In this document: positions 24,318-33,239 of the stretch, piece after piece
Layout of the letters: each line of letters starts with the position of its first letter
How positions within the stretch are numbered: position 1 is the first letter of the stretch
Notes under the pieces: model-generated
Database searches by the model: none
Told to the model about the DNA's origin: nothing
The model's input: the letters and a program-made list of their open reading frames with translations, nothing else
Position numbers and translations under genes: made by a program
Source of the DNA: Desulfobacterales bacterium
GTDB taxonomy: Bacteria > Desulfobacterota > Desulfobacteria > Desulfobacterales > JAHEIW01
NCBI GenBank assembly: GCA_020348305.1
Contig: CP070746.1
Location: 4,841,199-4,885,287, forward strand
Length of the DNA: 44,089 bases
Reading direction: 5' to 3'

Positions 24318-26378
24318 TTAATCGCTTTCTGGTTCCTCTCTGCAGACAATGCATGGGATCGACTTGTAGGCAGGGGTGCCTGATATAGAATCGCGAGACG
24401 CGTCACCGACAAGATAGTTTGCATTTTCTTTTCCAGACCAGCCATGAGGAATAGAGATGGTGTACGGGTTCATTCCGTGGACAATTTTTGCCCGGATGGA
24501 CAATTGGCCCCATTCTGTCTCAATAGCAATGAATTCCCCGTCAGACACGCCGATATCGGCAGCGATTTCTGGTGGAATCTCGGCTTCAGGAAAGGGACAG
24601 TGTTTGAGGAGATCCGGAATGTTTCGATGTTGGGAATGATTGAACGCATTAGATCTGGATCCCGTCACGAGGCGATAAGGAAATCGATCGCTGCATTGGC
24701 AACTGTCTTCACATGCTGGCAGGGGTGCGTATCCTTTTTGGACAAGCCACGTCGAATAGAGTTCGATTTTTCCAGATGGGGTATTGAAGCCTTTTTCAAG
24801 CAACACACCAAAGTTCGGTTGTTCAAAGCGTATTCCCCGGCGCATGGAGACCGGATTGAGATCGGATCTTCCCGAATCTATGAAGATGCGTCTTAAAACT
24901 TCATCCTCGTCCGCAAACTCAGAAAGTTCTTTGAATCCCATACGTGCCGATAACTCAGCTATGAAATGCCATTCCGGTTTTGCATCACCGATCGGTTTCA
25001 CCAAAGGTTCCGTGGTTTGCAGCCAAGGGACCGGCTTTAAGGGCTCATTATGAAATTCTCCTTTTTCATAAAAAGTAACTCCAGGTAGCACGATATCTGC
25101 CATTTGAGCTGTTTCCGTCATAAAAAGGTCATTGACCACCAAAAAATCGAGCTTCCCGAGCGCCTCTAAAGTTCTCTTGGTGTTCGGTAGCGCAGAGACT
25201 GGATTCCCGGAGATACTGATCAAAGCGCGAATTGGATAGGGATTTTGCTCAAGTACTGAATCGGTGAGAGCTTGGGTCCCATCGGCGGCCAGCGGATATC
25301 GTTGACTCCAGATCGAAGGCGCCTTTGCATTATCTTCAATTCCCAAGGAAGCATCCCAGCTCGGAAGCGGCGTGAAACGGAGGCCCCCGTTTCGATCTAT
25401 ATTACCGGTAATTGCGGCCAGGATTGCCAATGCCCGATTAATCTGAGTACCGTTTACCTGATGGATTACACCTTCTCTGCGATCGATGGATGCAGGCTTT
25501 ATAGTTCCCAACTTTTTAGCGAGTTCCATGATGGTCTCAGAGGCGATGCCGGTTATCTGTGAAGCTTCCAGAATATCTACTTTCTTTGCTGCATCACACA
25601 GACGATCATAGCCTGAAGTATATGTCTTTATAAACGTGTCATCCGTCCAGGCATGTTCAATTAGTATTTTGACCAAGGACAATATCAGATACGTATCGGT
25701 ACCTGGTGTGATGGGCAGGTGCAAGGTTGCTTCATCGGCAAACCGATGCCGTCGTGGATCAACAATAACAAGTTCGGCTCCCTCTTTGATGGCTTTTCGG
25801 ATGTCATTTGGCAGATTGAAATATCGATGCATTTTCGATGCAGACGGGTTGGTTCCCCACAGCACAATGAGCCTTGCATTGCGAAAGTCACATGCCGGAA
25901 ACAAAGGTGCACCAAATGTTGCCTTGTAGCCGATCACCTTTGGTCCAACGCAAAGCGTCCATACACCGGTTACATTCGGTGTCCCAAATAAACGAGCAAA
26001 GGCTGAAATAAATGTACGGTCAATGAAGCGGGTTGAGCGGCCCCGATAGATGGCCAGTGCCTCAGGACCGTTTTTGTGTTTTATTTGCTCAAGTCTCTCT
26101 GAAATCTCGTTTAGGGCATTGTCCCAACTCAAAGACATAAAATTGGTGCCACCTTTTCGCCTGATAATTGGAGTTTTAAGCCGGTCCGGTGCATAAAGTA
26201 CTTGCGGGGAGAACTTTCCCTTTATGCAAATGCCGCCTTTGTTTTGGGGTATTTGCGGATCTCCTTTTACTTCAACAATTTGACCTCCATCAAGCGAAAC
26301 TAAAAGACCGCAATTACAACCGCAAATCTGGCAAACAGAGGTTTTTTGGACAATCATGGGATTCCTTCTGGCATCCAT
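24318..26378 (-). CDS. Molybdopterin-dependent oxidoreductase (DMSO-reductase family)
   Basis: A 686-residue bis-MGD enzyme. N-terminal [4Fe-4S] ligands are Cys16, Cys19, Cys23 and Cys51 (CQICGCNC and GGICIKG). A cysteine in VWTLCVGP (Cys143) is the likely Mo ligand. MGD-binding text includes LWGTNPSAS, IVDPRRHRFADEA and the C-terminal LVTGSRSNAFNHSQHR. There is no Tat signal, so it is cytoplasmic, and no electron-transfer subunit is adjacent. The substrate is unknown. A second start inside (MIVQKTSV, with AAGGA five bases upstream) is also plausible. The cysteine desulfurase gene is 15 bases upstream. Confidence 0.93.
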   Translation of the reverse strand: MDARRNPMIVQKTSVCQICGCNCGLLVSLDGGQIVEVKGDPQIPQNKGGICIKGKFSPQVLYAPDRLKTPIIRRKGGTNFMSLSWDNALNEISERLEQIKHKNGPEALAIYRGRSTRFIDRTFISAFARLFGTPNVTGVWTLCVGPKVIGYKATFGAPLFPACDFRNARLIVLWGTNPSASKMHRYFNLPNDIRKAIKEGAELVIVDPRRHRFADEATLHLPITPGTDTYLILSLVKILIEHAWTDDTFIKTYTSGYDRLCDAAKKVDILEASQITGIASETIMELAKKLGTIKPASIDRREGVIHQVNGTQINRALAILAAITGNIDRNGGLRFTPLPSWDASLGIEDNAKAPSIWSQRYPLAADGTQALTDSVLEQNPYPIRALISISGNPVSALPNTKRTLEALGKLDFLVVNDLFMTETAQMADIVLPGVTFYEKGEFHNEPLKPVPWLQTTEPLVKPIGDAKPEWHFIAELSARMGFKELSEFADEDEVLRRIFIDSGRSDLNPVSMRRGIRFEQPNFGVLLEKGFNTPSGKIELYSTWLVQKGYAPLPACEDSCQCSDRFPYRLVTGSRSNAFNHSQHRNIPDLLKHCPFPEAEIPPEIAADIGVSDGEFIAIETEWGQLSIRAKIVHGMNPYTISIPHGWSGKENANYLVGDASRDSISGTPAYKSIPCIVCREEPESD

Positions 26379-26393
26379 ACCTGAGTTTCTCCT

Positions 26394-27581
26394 TTATAAG
26401 GTTCCACGGCCTGAGTTTGTCCGGTTTTGAAAATCAACAATTTCTCCTACGGCTGCGATTGTGGTTTTGATGTGGTCCTCCGTATTAAAAGGACCGATAC
26501 CTATCCGTACCGATCCTCCGATTTGAGCCATACCCAGTTGTTCGTGCACAAGGGGCGCGCAATGGAGTCCGGTACGACAGGCAATATTGTACTCGCCATC
26601 CAAAAGGGTGCCCGTATTGAGTGCCTCCATTCCATCTATATTGAAGCTGATAATACCGATATGATCGACCAGGTCATCCTGACAATGGAGCGACACGCCA
26701 TCCAGTTCACTGAGGCCGTCCCGTAGCATGCGGGTCAGCCTCATTTCATGATCGTGAATTTGATCGATACCCCTCTCTTCTATCCATTTCAAACCGGCAT
26801 GCAGTCCGGCGATGCCCACGATATTGCCTGTCCCGTACTCAAGCCTGTAGGGATATTCATCCAGGTGCATCCGATCAGCAGACCGGACCCCTGTCCCGCC
26901 GGCGCGGGTATGCCGAATGTCGATGCCTTCTCTTACATACAGACCGCCGATGCCGGTCGGCCCCAATAAGGATTTGTGACCGGTAAAAGCAACAATATCG
27001 ATGTGTGCTTGCTCGATGTCAATCGACACTTTACCGGCGGACTGCGAGGCATCAACAGCAAACGGAACGCCGTGCTCGCGACAGATGCGCCCTATGGCCG
27101 CTACAGGTTGAACCGTGCCGATCACGTTGGAAGCATGATTTACGATGACAAGACGGGTATTTGTTTTGATTGTTTGTTTAATATCGTCAGGGTCGACAAA
27201 TCCGTTCGTGCCGAAAGGTATATGGTCGACCTGTACACCGTTAAATTTGTTCTGATGATAGAGGGGCCGGAGCACGGAATTGTGTTCAAGCGTTGTTGTG
27301 ATGGCATGATCGCCCTGTTTTAACATGCCGAAAATGATCAGATTAAGGGCATCGGTGGCGTTATTCGCAAAGCATAGCCGGTTTGGATCTTTGCCGTTAA
27401 AAAAGTCGGCAAGCATCTTACGGGTCGTGTCCACCAATGCACCGGTTTGCATGCACAGGTCATATCCGGAACGTCCCGGGTTGACTCCGAAGCTCCGATA
27501 AAAGGAATCCATAAAGGTATACACTTCCTCCGGTTTGGGATAGGAAGTGGCGCCATTGTCAAGATAAATCAAATTTTCCAT
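26394..27581 (-). CDS. Cysteine desulfurase family protein (class V aminotransferase fold)
   Basis: A 395-residue PLP enzyme of the TIGR01977 cysteine-desulfurase-related group. The PLP lysine is in FTGHKSLLGPTG, preceded by PFAVDASQSAG. A Cys in ACRTGLHCAPLVHEQLG is the probable persulfide site. The start ATG encodes MENLIYLDNGATSYPKPEEV. Members of this group often sit with molybdenum enzymes, where sulfur from cysteine is inserted into the cofactor. Here the molybdopterin oxidoreductase follows by 15 bases, so sulfuration of its Moco is a reasonable inference. Confidence 0.93.
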   Translation of the reverse strand: MENLIYLDNGATSYPKPEEVYTFMDSFYRSFGVNPGRSGYDLCMQTGALVDTTRKMLADFFNGKDPNRLCFANNATDALNLIIFGMLKQGDHAITTTLEHNSVLRPLYHQNKFNGVQVDHIPFGTNGFVDPDDIKQTIKTNTRLVIVNHASNVIGTVQPVAAIGRICREHGVPFAVDASQSAGKVSIDIEQAHIDIVAFTGHKSLLGPTGIGGLYVREGIDIRHTRAGGTGVRSADRMHLDEYPYRLEYGTGNIVGIAGLHAGLKWIEERGIDQIHDHEMRLTRMLRDGLSELDGVSLHCQDDLVDHIGIISFNIDGMEALNTGTLLDGEYNIACRTGLHCAPLVHEQLGMAQIGGSVRIGIGPFNTEDHIKTTIAAVGEIVDFQNRTNSGRGTL

Positions 27582-27614
27582 TACAATATCTCCCTAACTA
27601 TATGTTGCTCACGA

Positions 27615-27650
27615 ATGCTTAGTGCTTCGTTTCGCAATTACTGTGACGTA
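27615..27650 (-). repeat. Leader block shared with the glutaredoxin gene
   Basis: On the minus strand this reads GAATACGT, CACAG, then TAATTGCGAAACGAAGCACT and AAG. It differs from 19324-19358 only in the five variable bases, one A/T change and the edge. It lies upstream of the cysteine-desulfurase start. Confidence 0.6.
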
Positions 27651-27665
27651 TTCTCACAAGTATGA

Positions 27666-27725
27666 TGAGCATTTTTGCTCACTCAGCACTAAGTCCTGAG
27701 TAAATAAGTTCGTCACCGAACTTAT
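27666..27725 (-). repeat. Three consecutive hairpins between MFS and desulfurase genes
   Basis: TGAGCA/TGCTCA (27666-27681), ACTCAG/CTGAGT (27681-27701) and ATAAGTTCG/CGAACTTAT (27704-27725) are perfect stems placed end to end. The last contains the MFS stop codon. No T-run follows any of them, so they may be transcript processing or stabilising structures rather than terminators. Confidence 0.6.
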
Positions 27726-28978
27726 GATTCGATGGACTTAGTTACACTCAGCGTCTCTTTTAGAAGAAAAGCAACCGCCAGAGATAAAGCAGCTCCGGCC
27801 AGGCAGATCAAAAACATATATCGAAAGTTCACCAAAGCATACCCAGTTTGTCCAGGGCTACCCGAGGTCAACACGGCCCCGATGATGACTTGAAAGACTG
27901 CCGCCCCGATGAACGGAAAGAGATTGACAGTACCGACGGAGGTCCCGGACATGGTAATAGGGAATAGCTCCTTGGATACTGCTGCAATGATCGTCCCGAC
28001 AGGGCCGCTGCTGAGAAAAAGGCCAAAAAACAGAATGTACAGTGTAGGTAGTGTCAAGCTGTTCACAAACCAGCTCAAAAGTCCGCATACCGCCATCAAA
28101 ACCAGACTGCAGCCGATAAGAACGGGCTTTCTGCCGAACCGATTGGCAAGCCAGCTTAACAAAGGGCTGCCAAAGATCAACGCCATGGCGAAGGTGGATA
28201 AAACGCCTCCGGCTGCGGCTTTGCTAAGACCGTAAACCTGCATGAGATAAGGGCCGCCCCACAACCCTCCGATGGCAAAGCCTATCCCTATAACGCAAAA
28301 GGCCCAGATAGCTATGGGCCAAAAACGGCCGGAAGTGACCACCATCGTAATGCCTTTCAATAGGCTCATCTCCGTTTGCACTTCCTTACGATCCAGCCTG
28401 ATCGGAGGCAGGCCTATTTCAGATGGCCGGTTGCGGACAAGCGCATATACGAGGGCGGCCATCAGCAAGGTAACTATCCCAACTGCTGCGAGTGTCATCC
28501 TCCAACCCATGACGTTGCTGACCCACGCCAAAGGAGCGCTGGAAGACAGCGCACCAATGCCGCCCATGGCCATGAAGGCACCACCCATAATGACAAATTG
28601 GCGTGCGCTGAACCACTCAGACAACAGTTTGAAGTTGCACACGAAAACCGTGGAGACGCCGAGACCGACCAGTACCCGACCCAATATGGCTGTGGCCAAA
28701 TTCGGCGCAACTCCCATCAATATGGAACCCATGCCGGCCAGCACAAAAAAAGCGGATACGGTTTTGCGTGGACCCCATGAATCTGCCATCAGCCCGGTGG
28801 GCAACTGCATGATGGCGTAAGCGTAGAAATAAGCCGAACCCAGTACACCCAGCAAGGTCCCGGAAATATCGAATGAAGACTGAATATCGAGGGCTATGAC
28901 TGCAGGACACAGTCGATGAAAAAACACTAAGACATAGCATAGGAAAATAAGGAGGCAAATGAGGTACCGGTATCCTAT
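27722..28978 (-). CDS. MFS transporter
   Basis: A 12-helix major facilitator with the typical loop D-S-W-G-P-R-K-T after helix 2 and NRFGRKP after helix 7. The frame without an ATG begins at 28927 with a GTG, which would remove most of helix 1. In-frame sequence continues upstream to an ATA at 28978 with AAAGGAG (28987-28993) eight bases away, and that addition (GYRYLICLLIFLCYVLVFF) restores helix 1. I therefore place the start at 28978, giving about 418 residues. Its substrate is unknown. It precedes the cysteine desulfurase and molybdenum enzyme on the same strand, so it may import that enzyme's substrate. Confidence 0.85.
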   Translation of the reverse strand: MGYRYLICLLIFLCYVLVFFHRLCPAVIALDIQSSFDISGTLLGVLGSAYFYAYAIMQLPTGLMADSWGPRKTVSAFFVLAGMGSILMGVAPNLATAILGRVLVGLGVSTVFVCNFKLLSEWFSARQFVIMGGAFMAMGGIGALSSSAPLAWVSNVMGWRMTLAAVGIVTLLMAALVYALVRNRPSEIGLPPIRLDRKEVQTEMSLLKGITMVVTSGRFWPIAIWAFCVIGIGFAIGGLWGGPYLMQVYGLSKAAAGGVLSTFAMALIFGSPLLSWLANRFGRKPVLIGCSLVLMAVCGLLSWFVNSLTLPTLYILFFGLFLSSGPVGTIIAAVSKELFPITMSGTSVGTVNLFPFIGAAVFQVIIGAVLTSGSPGQTGYALVNFRYMFLICLAGAALSLAVAFLLKETLSVTKSIES

Positions 28979-29332
28979 GGCTGTGTCTCCTTTCGAGTAA
29001 GTCTTATGATTTGAGCTTCGGGTTATCGCCAGGCTGCATTCGTGTGTTTGTTATTAATAAAGTTTAAGGTTGCTTAAGACAATAGTCAATTTAAAAGCAC
29101 ATATCCCCCAGTCATATATTTTTTTCATCCCTGACAAATTTTTTCGTTACAGCAGGCTTTTGACAATCTTAAGTTCATGTCATACCTTTTAAAATAACTG
29201 TTATGATTATGCATCCGGATTTGGAGTATTTCGAGGATTAATCCGCCTCAGGCGGATTAAAATCTGAGCCTAAGGCAATATGATTGGAAAATAGCCATTT
29301 CCAAATGGGCTTTTGCTAGGAAGGATTAAACC
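28979..29332. other. Divergent intergenic region with a strong palindrome
   Basis: No gene is visible between the MFS and cysE genes. TTAATCCGCC-tca-GGCGGATTAA (29238-29260) is a perfect 10-bp hairpin without a T-run. I saw no cysteine-responsive leader, T-box or riboswitch before cysE. Confidence 0.5.
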
Positions 29333-30325
29333 ATGGTCGATCGTATAAAAAAGCAAGATTCGTGTAAAATCGACGCTCACTTTCTTTCAAAGATCAGAAA
29401 CCAACTGCCTCAGATTGCCGAAAATATTATCGATACCTGCAATGAACGTGAATGCTATACCCATATCGATTATGAGCCGATTCCTTCCAAAGAATGTGTG
29501 GTGGAGATCATAAATAGATTAAGGGAGATACTTTTTCCGGGGTACTTTACCAGGGAAAAGATTGATCCGGTCAATCTGCGGTATAGCATGGGCCAATCTG
29601 TATCTTCCCTTTTTGATTTGCTTTCGGAACAGATTTGCCGCAGCATACGGCATGATTGCTTCCGATATGATCAAGCATGCGCGGAGTGTGAGGAACAGGG
29701 ACATCGCTTGGCGCTTGACCTTTTAGAGACGATTCCATCAATTCGAAACACGCTGGCAACCGATGTGCGCGCCGCCTTTGATGGCGATCCTGCTGCAAAG
29801 AGCCATGACGAGATTATATTCAGCTATCCGGGAATCTATGCGATTGCTGTTTACCGGGTAGCGCACAAGCTCTTTGAATTTGGCGTACCCCTTCTGCCTC
29901 GAATCATGACCGAACACGCCCATAGTATAAGCGGAATCGACATTCATCCGGGAGCCGAAATTGGTGACCGTTTCGTCATCGATCATGGAACCGGTGTGGT
30001 TATCGGCGAAACCACGGTTATCGGAAAAAATGTTCGTATCTATCAGGGAGTGACCTTAGGGGCTCTTTCAATCCCAAAAGATGCAGGGGATCTATTCAGA
30101 GGTAAAAAGCGCCATCCTACCATAGAGGACGATGTCATCATTTATTCCGGTGCTACCATTCTTGGTGGGGATACGAATATTGGTGCGCGCTCTGTAATCG
30201 GGGGCAATGTATGGTTAACGGAATCCGTCCCACCGGATACAACGGTCATTTTGGAAACCCCGCGGCTGATTTACAAATCTAAGAAGGAATCCCAACTCAG
30301 AAGAACACTAAATCCGGCTGCTTAG
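29333..30325 (+). CDS. cysE: Serine O-acetyltransferase
   Basis: A 330-residue CysE/EpsC-type enzyme that acetylates L-serine with acetyl-CoA for cysteine synthesis. A long N-terminal helical domain is followed by the left-handed beta-helix with [19 protein letters not shown] and [10 protein letters not shown], containing the catalytic His/Asp. The KKRHP and [12 protein letters not shown] turns are typical. The start ATG has AGGAAGGA upstream. Cysteine synthase follows 171 bases later, and O-acetylserine passes between the two in the CysEK complex. Confidence 0.94.
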   Translation: MVDRIKKQDSCKIDAHFLSKIRNQLPQIAENIIDTCNERECYTHIDYEPIPSKECVVEIINRLREILFPGYFTREKIDPVNLRYSMGQSVSSLFDLLSEQICRSIRHDCFRYDQACAECEEQGHRLALDLLETIPSIRNTLATDVRAAFDGDPAAKSHDEIIFSYPGIYAIAVYRVAHKLFEFGVPLLPRIMTEHAHSISGIDIHPGAEIGDRFVIDHGTGVVIGETTVIGKNVRIYQGVTLGALSIPKDAGDLFRGKKRHPTIEDDVIIYSGATILGGDTNIGARSVIGGNVWLTESVPPDTTVILETPRLIYKSKKESQLRRTLNPAA

Positions 30326-30496
30326 ATTGCATCCTAATTGAACGGAGAACGCTCAATCGGCTTTAACTCAATTGGGGTCATTTTCTTCTTGCCGGTTGTT
30401 ATTCCGATTTCCTACTTCATCCGACAAGAACGTCACCAAAACCGGAAGAGAACTTTCAATCTATCATGCAATTGGATCTAGAAAAGGAGGTCAGCT

Positions 30497-31426
30497 TTGA
30501 AATATCATTCCATCATCAGCAATACCATCGGATCAACGCCGCTGGTTCGTTTAAACCGCATGAATGAAGAGCTTGACGCAGAAATATATGCGAAACTAGA
30601 GTTTTTTAATCCTTTAGGAAGTGTCAAAGATCGGATCGCCGCATCAATGATCGAGGCCGCTGAAGTGGAAGGATTAATTGACCCGCAAACATTGATCGTC
30701 GAACCCACCAGCGGCAATACGGGTATTGCGCTGGCCTTCATTTGTGCCGCGAAAAATTATCGCCTCTGTTTGACGATGCCCGATACCATGAGCATTGAAA
30801 GACGCAAGTTGCTGACACATATGGGGGCCGAACTTGTTTTAACTCCTGGCGCCGAAGGTATGAAGGGGGCCATCGACAAGGCACAGGAAATACTTGAATC
30901 CGAAGAAAAGGCGTATATGCCGAATCAATTTAAGAATCCGGCCAATCCTCGGATACACCGAGAAACAACAGCAGAGGAGATCTGGCGCGATACGGAAGGA
31001 AAAGTTGATATACTTGTGTCCGGTGTAGGTACCGGCGGGACGATTACCGGAGTGGCCCAGGTGATTAAACCCCGCAAACCGTCTTTTAAGGCCATCGCTG
31101 TGGAACCGACCGCATCTGCCGTCCTGTCCGGCGGTACAAAGGGGCCTCACAAGATTCAAGGAATTGGCGCTGGATTTGTTCCTGAGGTTCTGGATCAGTC
31201 GATCATTGATGATATCGTTACCGTGACGAATGAAGATGCTTTTGAGACCGCCAGGCAAGCAGCTAAACGGGAAGGTATTCTTTGTGGCATTTCTTCCGGA
31301 GCTGCTATATGGGCCGCGCTTGAAGTTGCCAGGCGGACTGAGTCAGCGGGGAAAACGATTGTTGCGATATTAGCCAGCACCGGTGAGCGTTATATTAGCA
31401 CCGACCTGTTTAAAGATAGCAAGTAA
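30497..31426 (+). CDS. cysK: Cysteine synthase (O-acetylserine sulfhydrylase)
   Basis: A 309-residue PLP-dependent enzyme that makes cysteine from O-acetylserine and sulfide. The PLP lysine is in [13 protein letters not shown], followed by [14 protein letters not shown] and the phosphate loop [25 protein letters not shown] matches the OASS C-terminal active-site region. The start is TTG at 30497 with a very strong Shine-Dalgarno (AAAAGGAGGT) upstream. It is downstream of cysE on the same strand. In a sulfide-producing anaerobe this is the direct sulfide-assimilation route. Confidence 0.95.
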   Translation: MKYHSIISNTIGSTPLVRLNRMNEELDAEIYAKLEFFNPLGSVKDRIAASMIEAAEVEGLIDPQTLIVEPTSGNTGIALAFICAAKNYRLCLTMPDTMSIERRKLLTHMGAELVLTPGAEGMKGAIDKAQEILESEEKAYMPNQFKNPANPRIHRETTAEEIWRDTEGKVDILVSGVGTGGTITGVAQVIKPRKPSFKAIAVEPTASAVLSGGTKGPHKIQGIGAGFVPEVLDQSIIDDIVTVTNEDAFETARQAAKREGILCGISSGAAIWAALEVARRTESAGKTIVAILASTGERYISTDLFKDSK

Positions 31427-31490
31427 AGCCTGTTTGGCTCCGGCTCTTCCGGGTTAGTTCCTAAATTGTTAGAAAAAATGCCCTAGGCGT

Positions 31491-33239
31491 CTAATATATG
31501 CGTTTGCACAACGCTGCATAACGCGAATTGCTGTTGAACAGAACATTATGGCTTCCTTGCCCGATGATTTTACCGTTTTCAAGAATCACAATTTTGTCCA
31601 TGCGGTGCAGATGCACGAGGCGGTGCGTGATCCACAATACCGTTTTTCCACCCATCAAACCGTATAAGGCCTCCAACAACTGCTGTTCGGTAATGACATC
31701 CAGTCCTTCAGTGGGCTCATCCAGCACCCAAATGGGCGCATCCTTCAAAATGAGCCGGGCGACAGCCAGCCGCCTGGCCTGACCGGCGGACACCAGTTTT
31801 CCGGACTCCCCGCTCCATGTATCTAAACCATATGGTAAGCTCTTTACAAAATCCAGCAATTGGGCAGAAGCCAGCGCGGCATAGAGATCATCCTCTTTTG
31901 CCTCAGGCTGGGCGAGCAATAAATTCTCCCGAAAACTCATATTAAAAATATGCGCGTGCTGAGATACCACCCCGATGCAGGTACGAAGATCCGTTTCGCT
32001 CAGAGCGCGGATATCTTCTCCGCCAATGAGAATACGGCCGCCGGTGGGATTCCAAAAGCGCACCAGCAGGTTGACCAAGGTTGATTTACCGGATCCTGTC
32101 TCACCTATAATCGCCAAGCGTTGGCCCTGGGGGATCTCAAAATCCGCTTTATCTATTGCCAAAGCCGCATGTTCGGAATACCGAAAGCTAACATTGTCAA
32201 ATTTCAGATCAAATCGTAACGGCTCGCTGGCAGTATGATCGGGAAAAACCACAGCCGCTTCGGTATCAATAATTTCCTTCAACCGACGGCCGGCTTCATG
32301 GGTGTGTCCAAGATACTGATAGGCAAGCGGCAGCGGCCATACGGCTTCAAATGAAGCTAAAACAGCCAAGCCCAGCAGGGCTAAATTAGCCCCATCCAGA
32401 TCATCGTGGCTCACCAAACCCACGCCGATATAGACTATGGTTAAAACCGCCATGCCCGAAAAAAATATGATCAGACCCGTTGATATGCCTTTGATATGGC
32501 TCATCACCAATTGGTTGGTCATAAGCTCCCTGCTTTTTTGCTGGATGTTGTCCAGGTGCCGATGGTGGGCTGCAAAAACCAGCAATTCCGTTAGTCCCTG
32601 TATGCTTTCGACAATTTGGGTGCGCAGATGACTGGATTGACGGGCCAACTCCTGTCCGGTTATTTTTCCATTTCGCATGGCCACAACAGGTACGCCAACG
32701 CCGGCAATAAGCAGAAACCAAAAGGTAGTCAGCGCAATGAATGGATCAAAAAGCCACAGAAATATTATCACAGCAAGCGACATGAACAACGCTACCACAC
32801 TGGGTGACAGAACACGCAGATACAAATTATCCAGCGCTTCGATATCGGCTACGATCCGGTTTAAGATTTCGCCGCTGCGGTATCTTATCAAACAGGCAGG
32901 GGCTAGAGGTTCCAGGTGTTTGTAAAGCCAGCTTCTTAGACTTTCCAAGATTCGAAAGGTGGCATCATGGGTAGCAATTCGCTCACCATAACGTGAAACG
33001 GTGCGGATGATGGCAAAGAAGCGGACACCGATGCTCGGATAAAAGAAATTAAACAGTTGGGCATTGGTTAGGGTGAGACCGGCGAAGGCGGTGGCGGATA
33101 TGAACCAACCGGATAGGGAGAGCAAACCCACGGCAGCAGCGATCGTCATGACGCCGAAAAGTGTCCCCAGCGCCATGCACCTCCAATGACGGCGGAATAA
33201 TCCAATGAAGGGTGCTAAGTCTTGCCAGAGCTTATGCAT
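31491..33239 (-). CDS. cydC: Heme/thiol ABC exporter subunit CydC
   Basis: A 582-residue half-transporter with six N-terminal membrane helices and a C-terminal ATPase: Walker A GETGSGKST, signature VSAGQ, Walker B IWVLDEP. I chose the ATG at 33239 (MHKLWQDL), which overlaps the cydD stop in the string TATGCATAA, so the pair is translationally coupled; the frame is open further upstream into cydD. CydC pairs with CydD as the cysteine/glutathione exporter required for cytochrome bd assembly, encoded divergently here. Confidence 0.93.
   Translation of the reverse strand: MHKLWQDLAPFIGLFRRHWRCMALGTLFGVMTIAAAVGLLSLSGWFISATAFAGLTLTNAQLFNFFYPSIGVRFFAIIRTVSRYGERIATHDATFRILESLRSWLYKHLEPLAPACLIRYRSGEILNRIVADIEALDNLYLRVLSPSVVALFMSLAVIIFLWLFDPFIALTTFWFLLIAGVGVPVVAMRNGKITGQELARQSSHLRTQIVESIQGLTELLVFAAHHRHLDNIQQKSRELMTNQLVMSHIKGISTGLIIFFSGMAVLTIVYIGVGLVSHDDLDGANLALLGLAVLASFEAVWPLPLAYQYLGHTHEAGRRLKEIIDTEAAVVFPDHTASEPLRFDLKFDNVSFRYSEHAALAIDKADFEIPQGQRLAIIGETGSGKSTLVNLLVRFWNPTGGRILIGGEDIRALSETDLRTCIGVVSQHAHIFNMSFRENLLLAQPEAKEDDLYAALASAQLLDFVKSLPYGLDTWSGESGKLVSAGQARRLAVARLILKDAPIWVLDEPTEGLDVITEQQLLEALYGLMGGKTVLWITHRLVHLHRMDKIVILENGKIIGQGSHNVLFNSNSRYAALCKRIY

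Noticed and set aside
29000..29332. T-box, SAM or other riboswitch before cysE
   Set aside because: Only a simple 10-bp palindrome is present; no T-box sequence or multi-helix aptamer pattern was seen.
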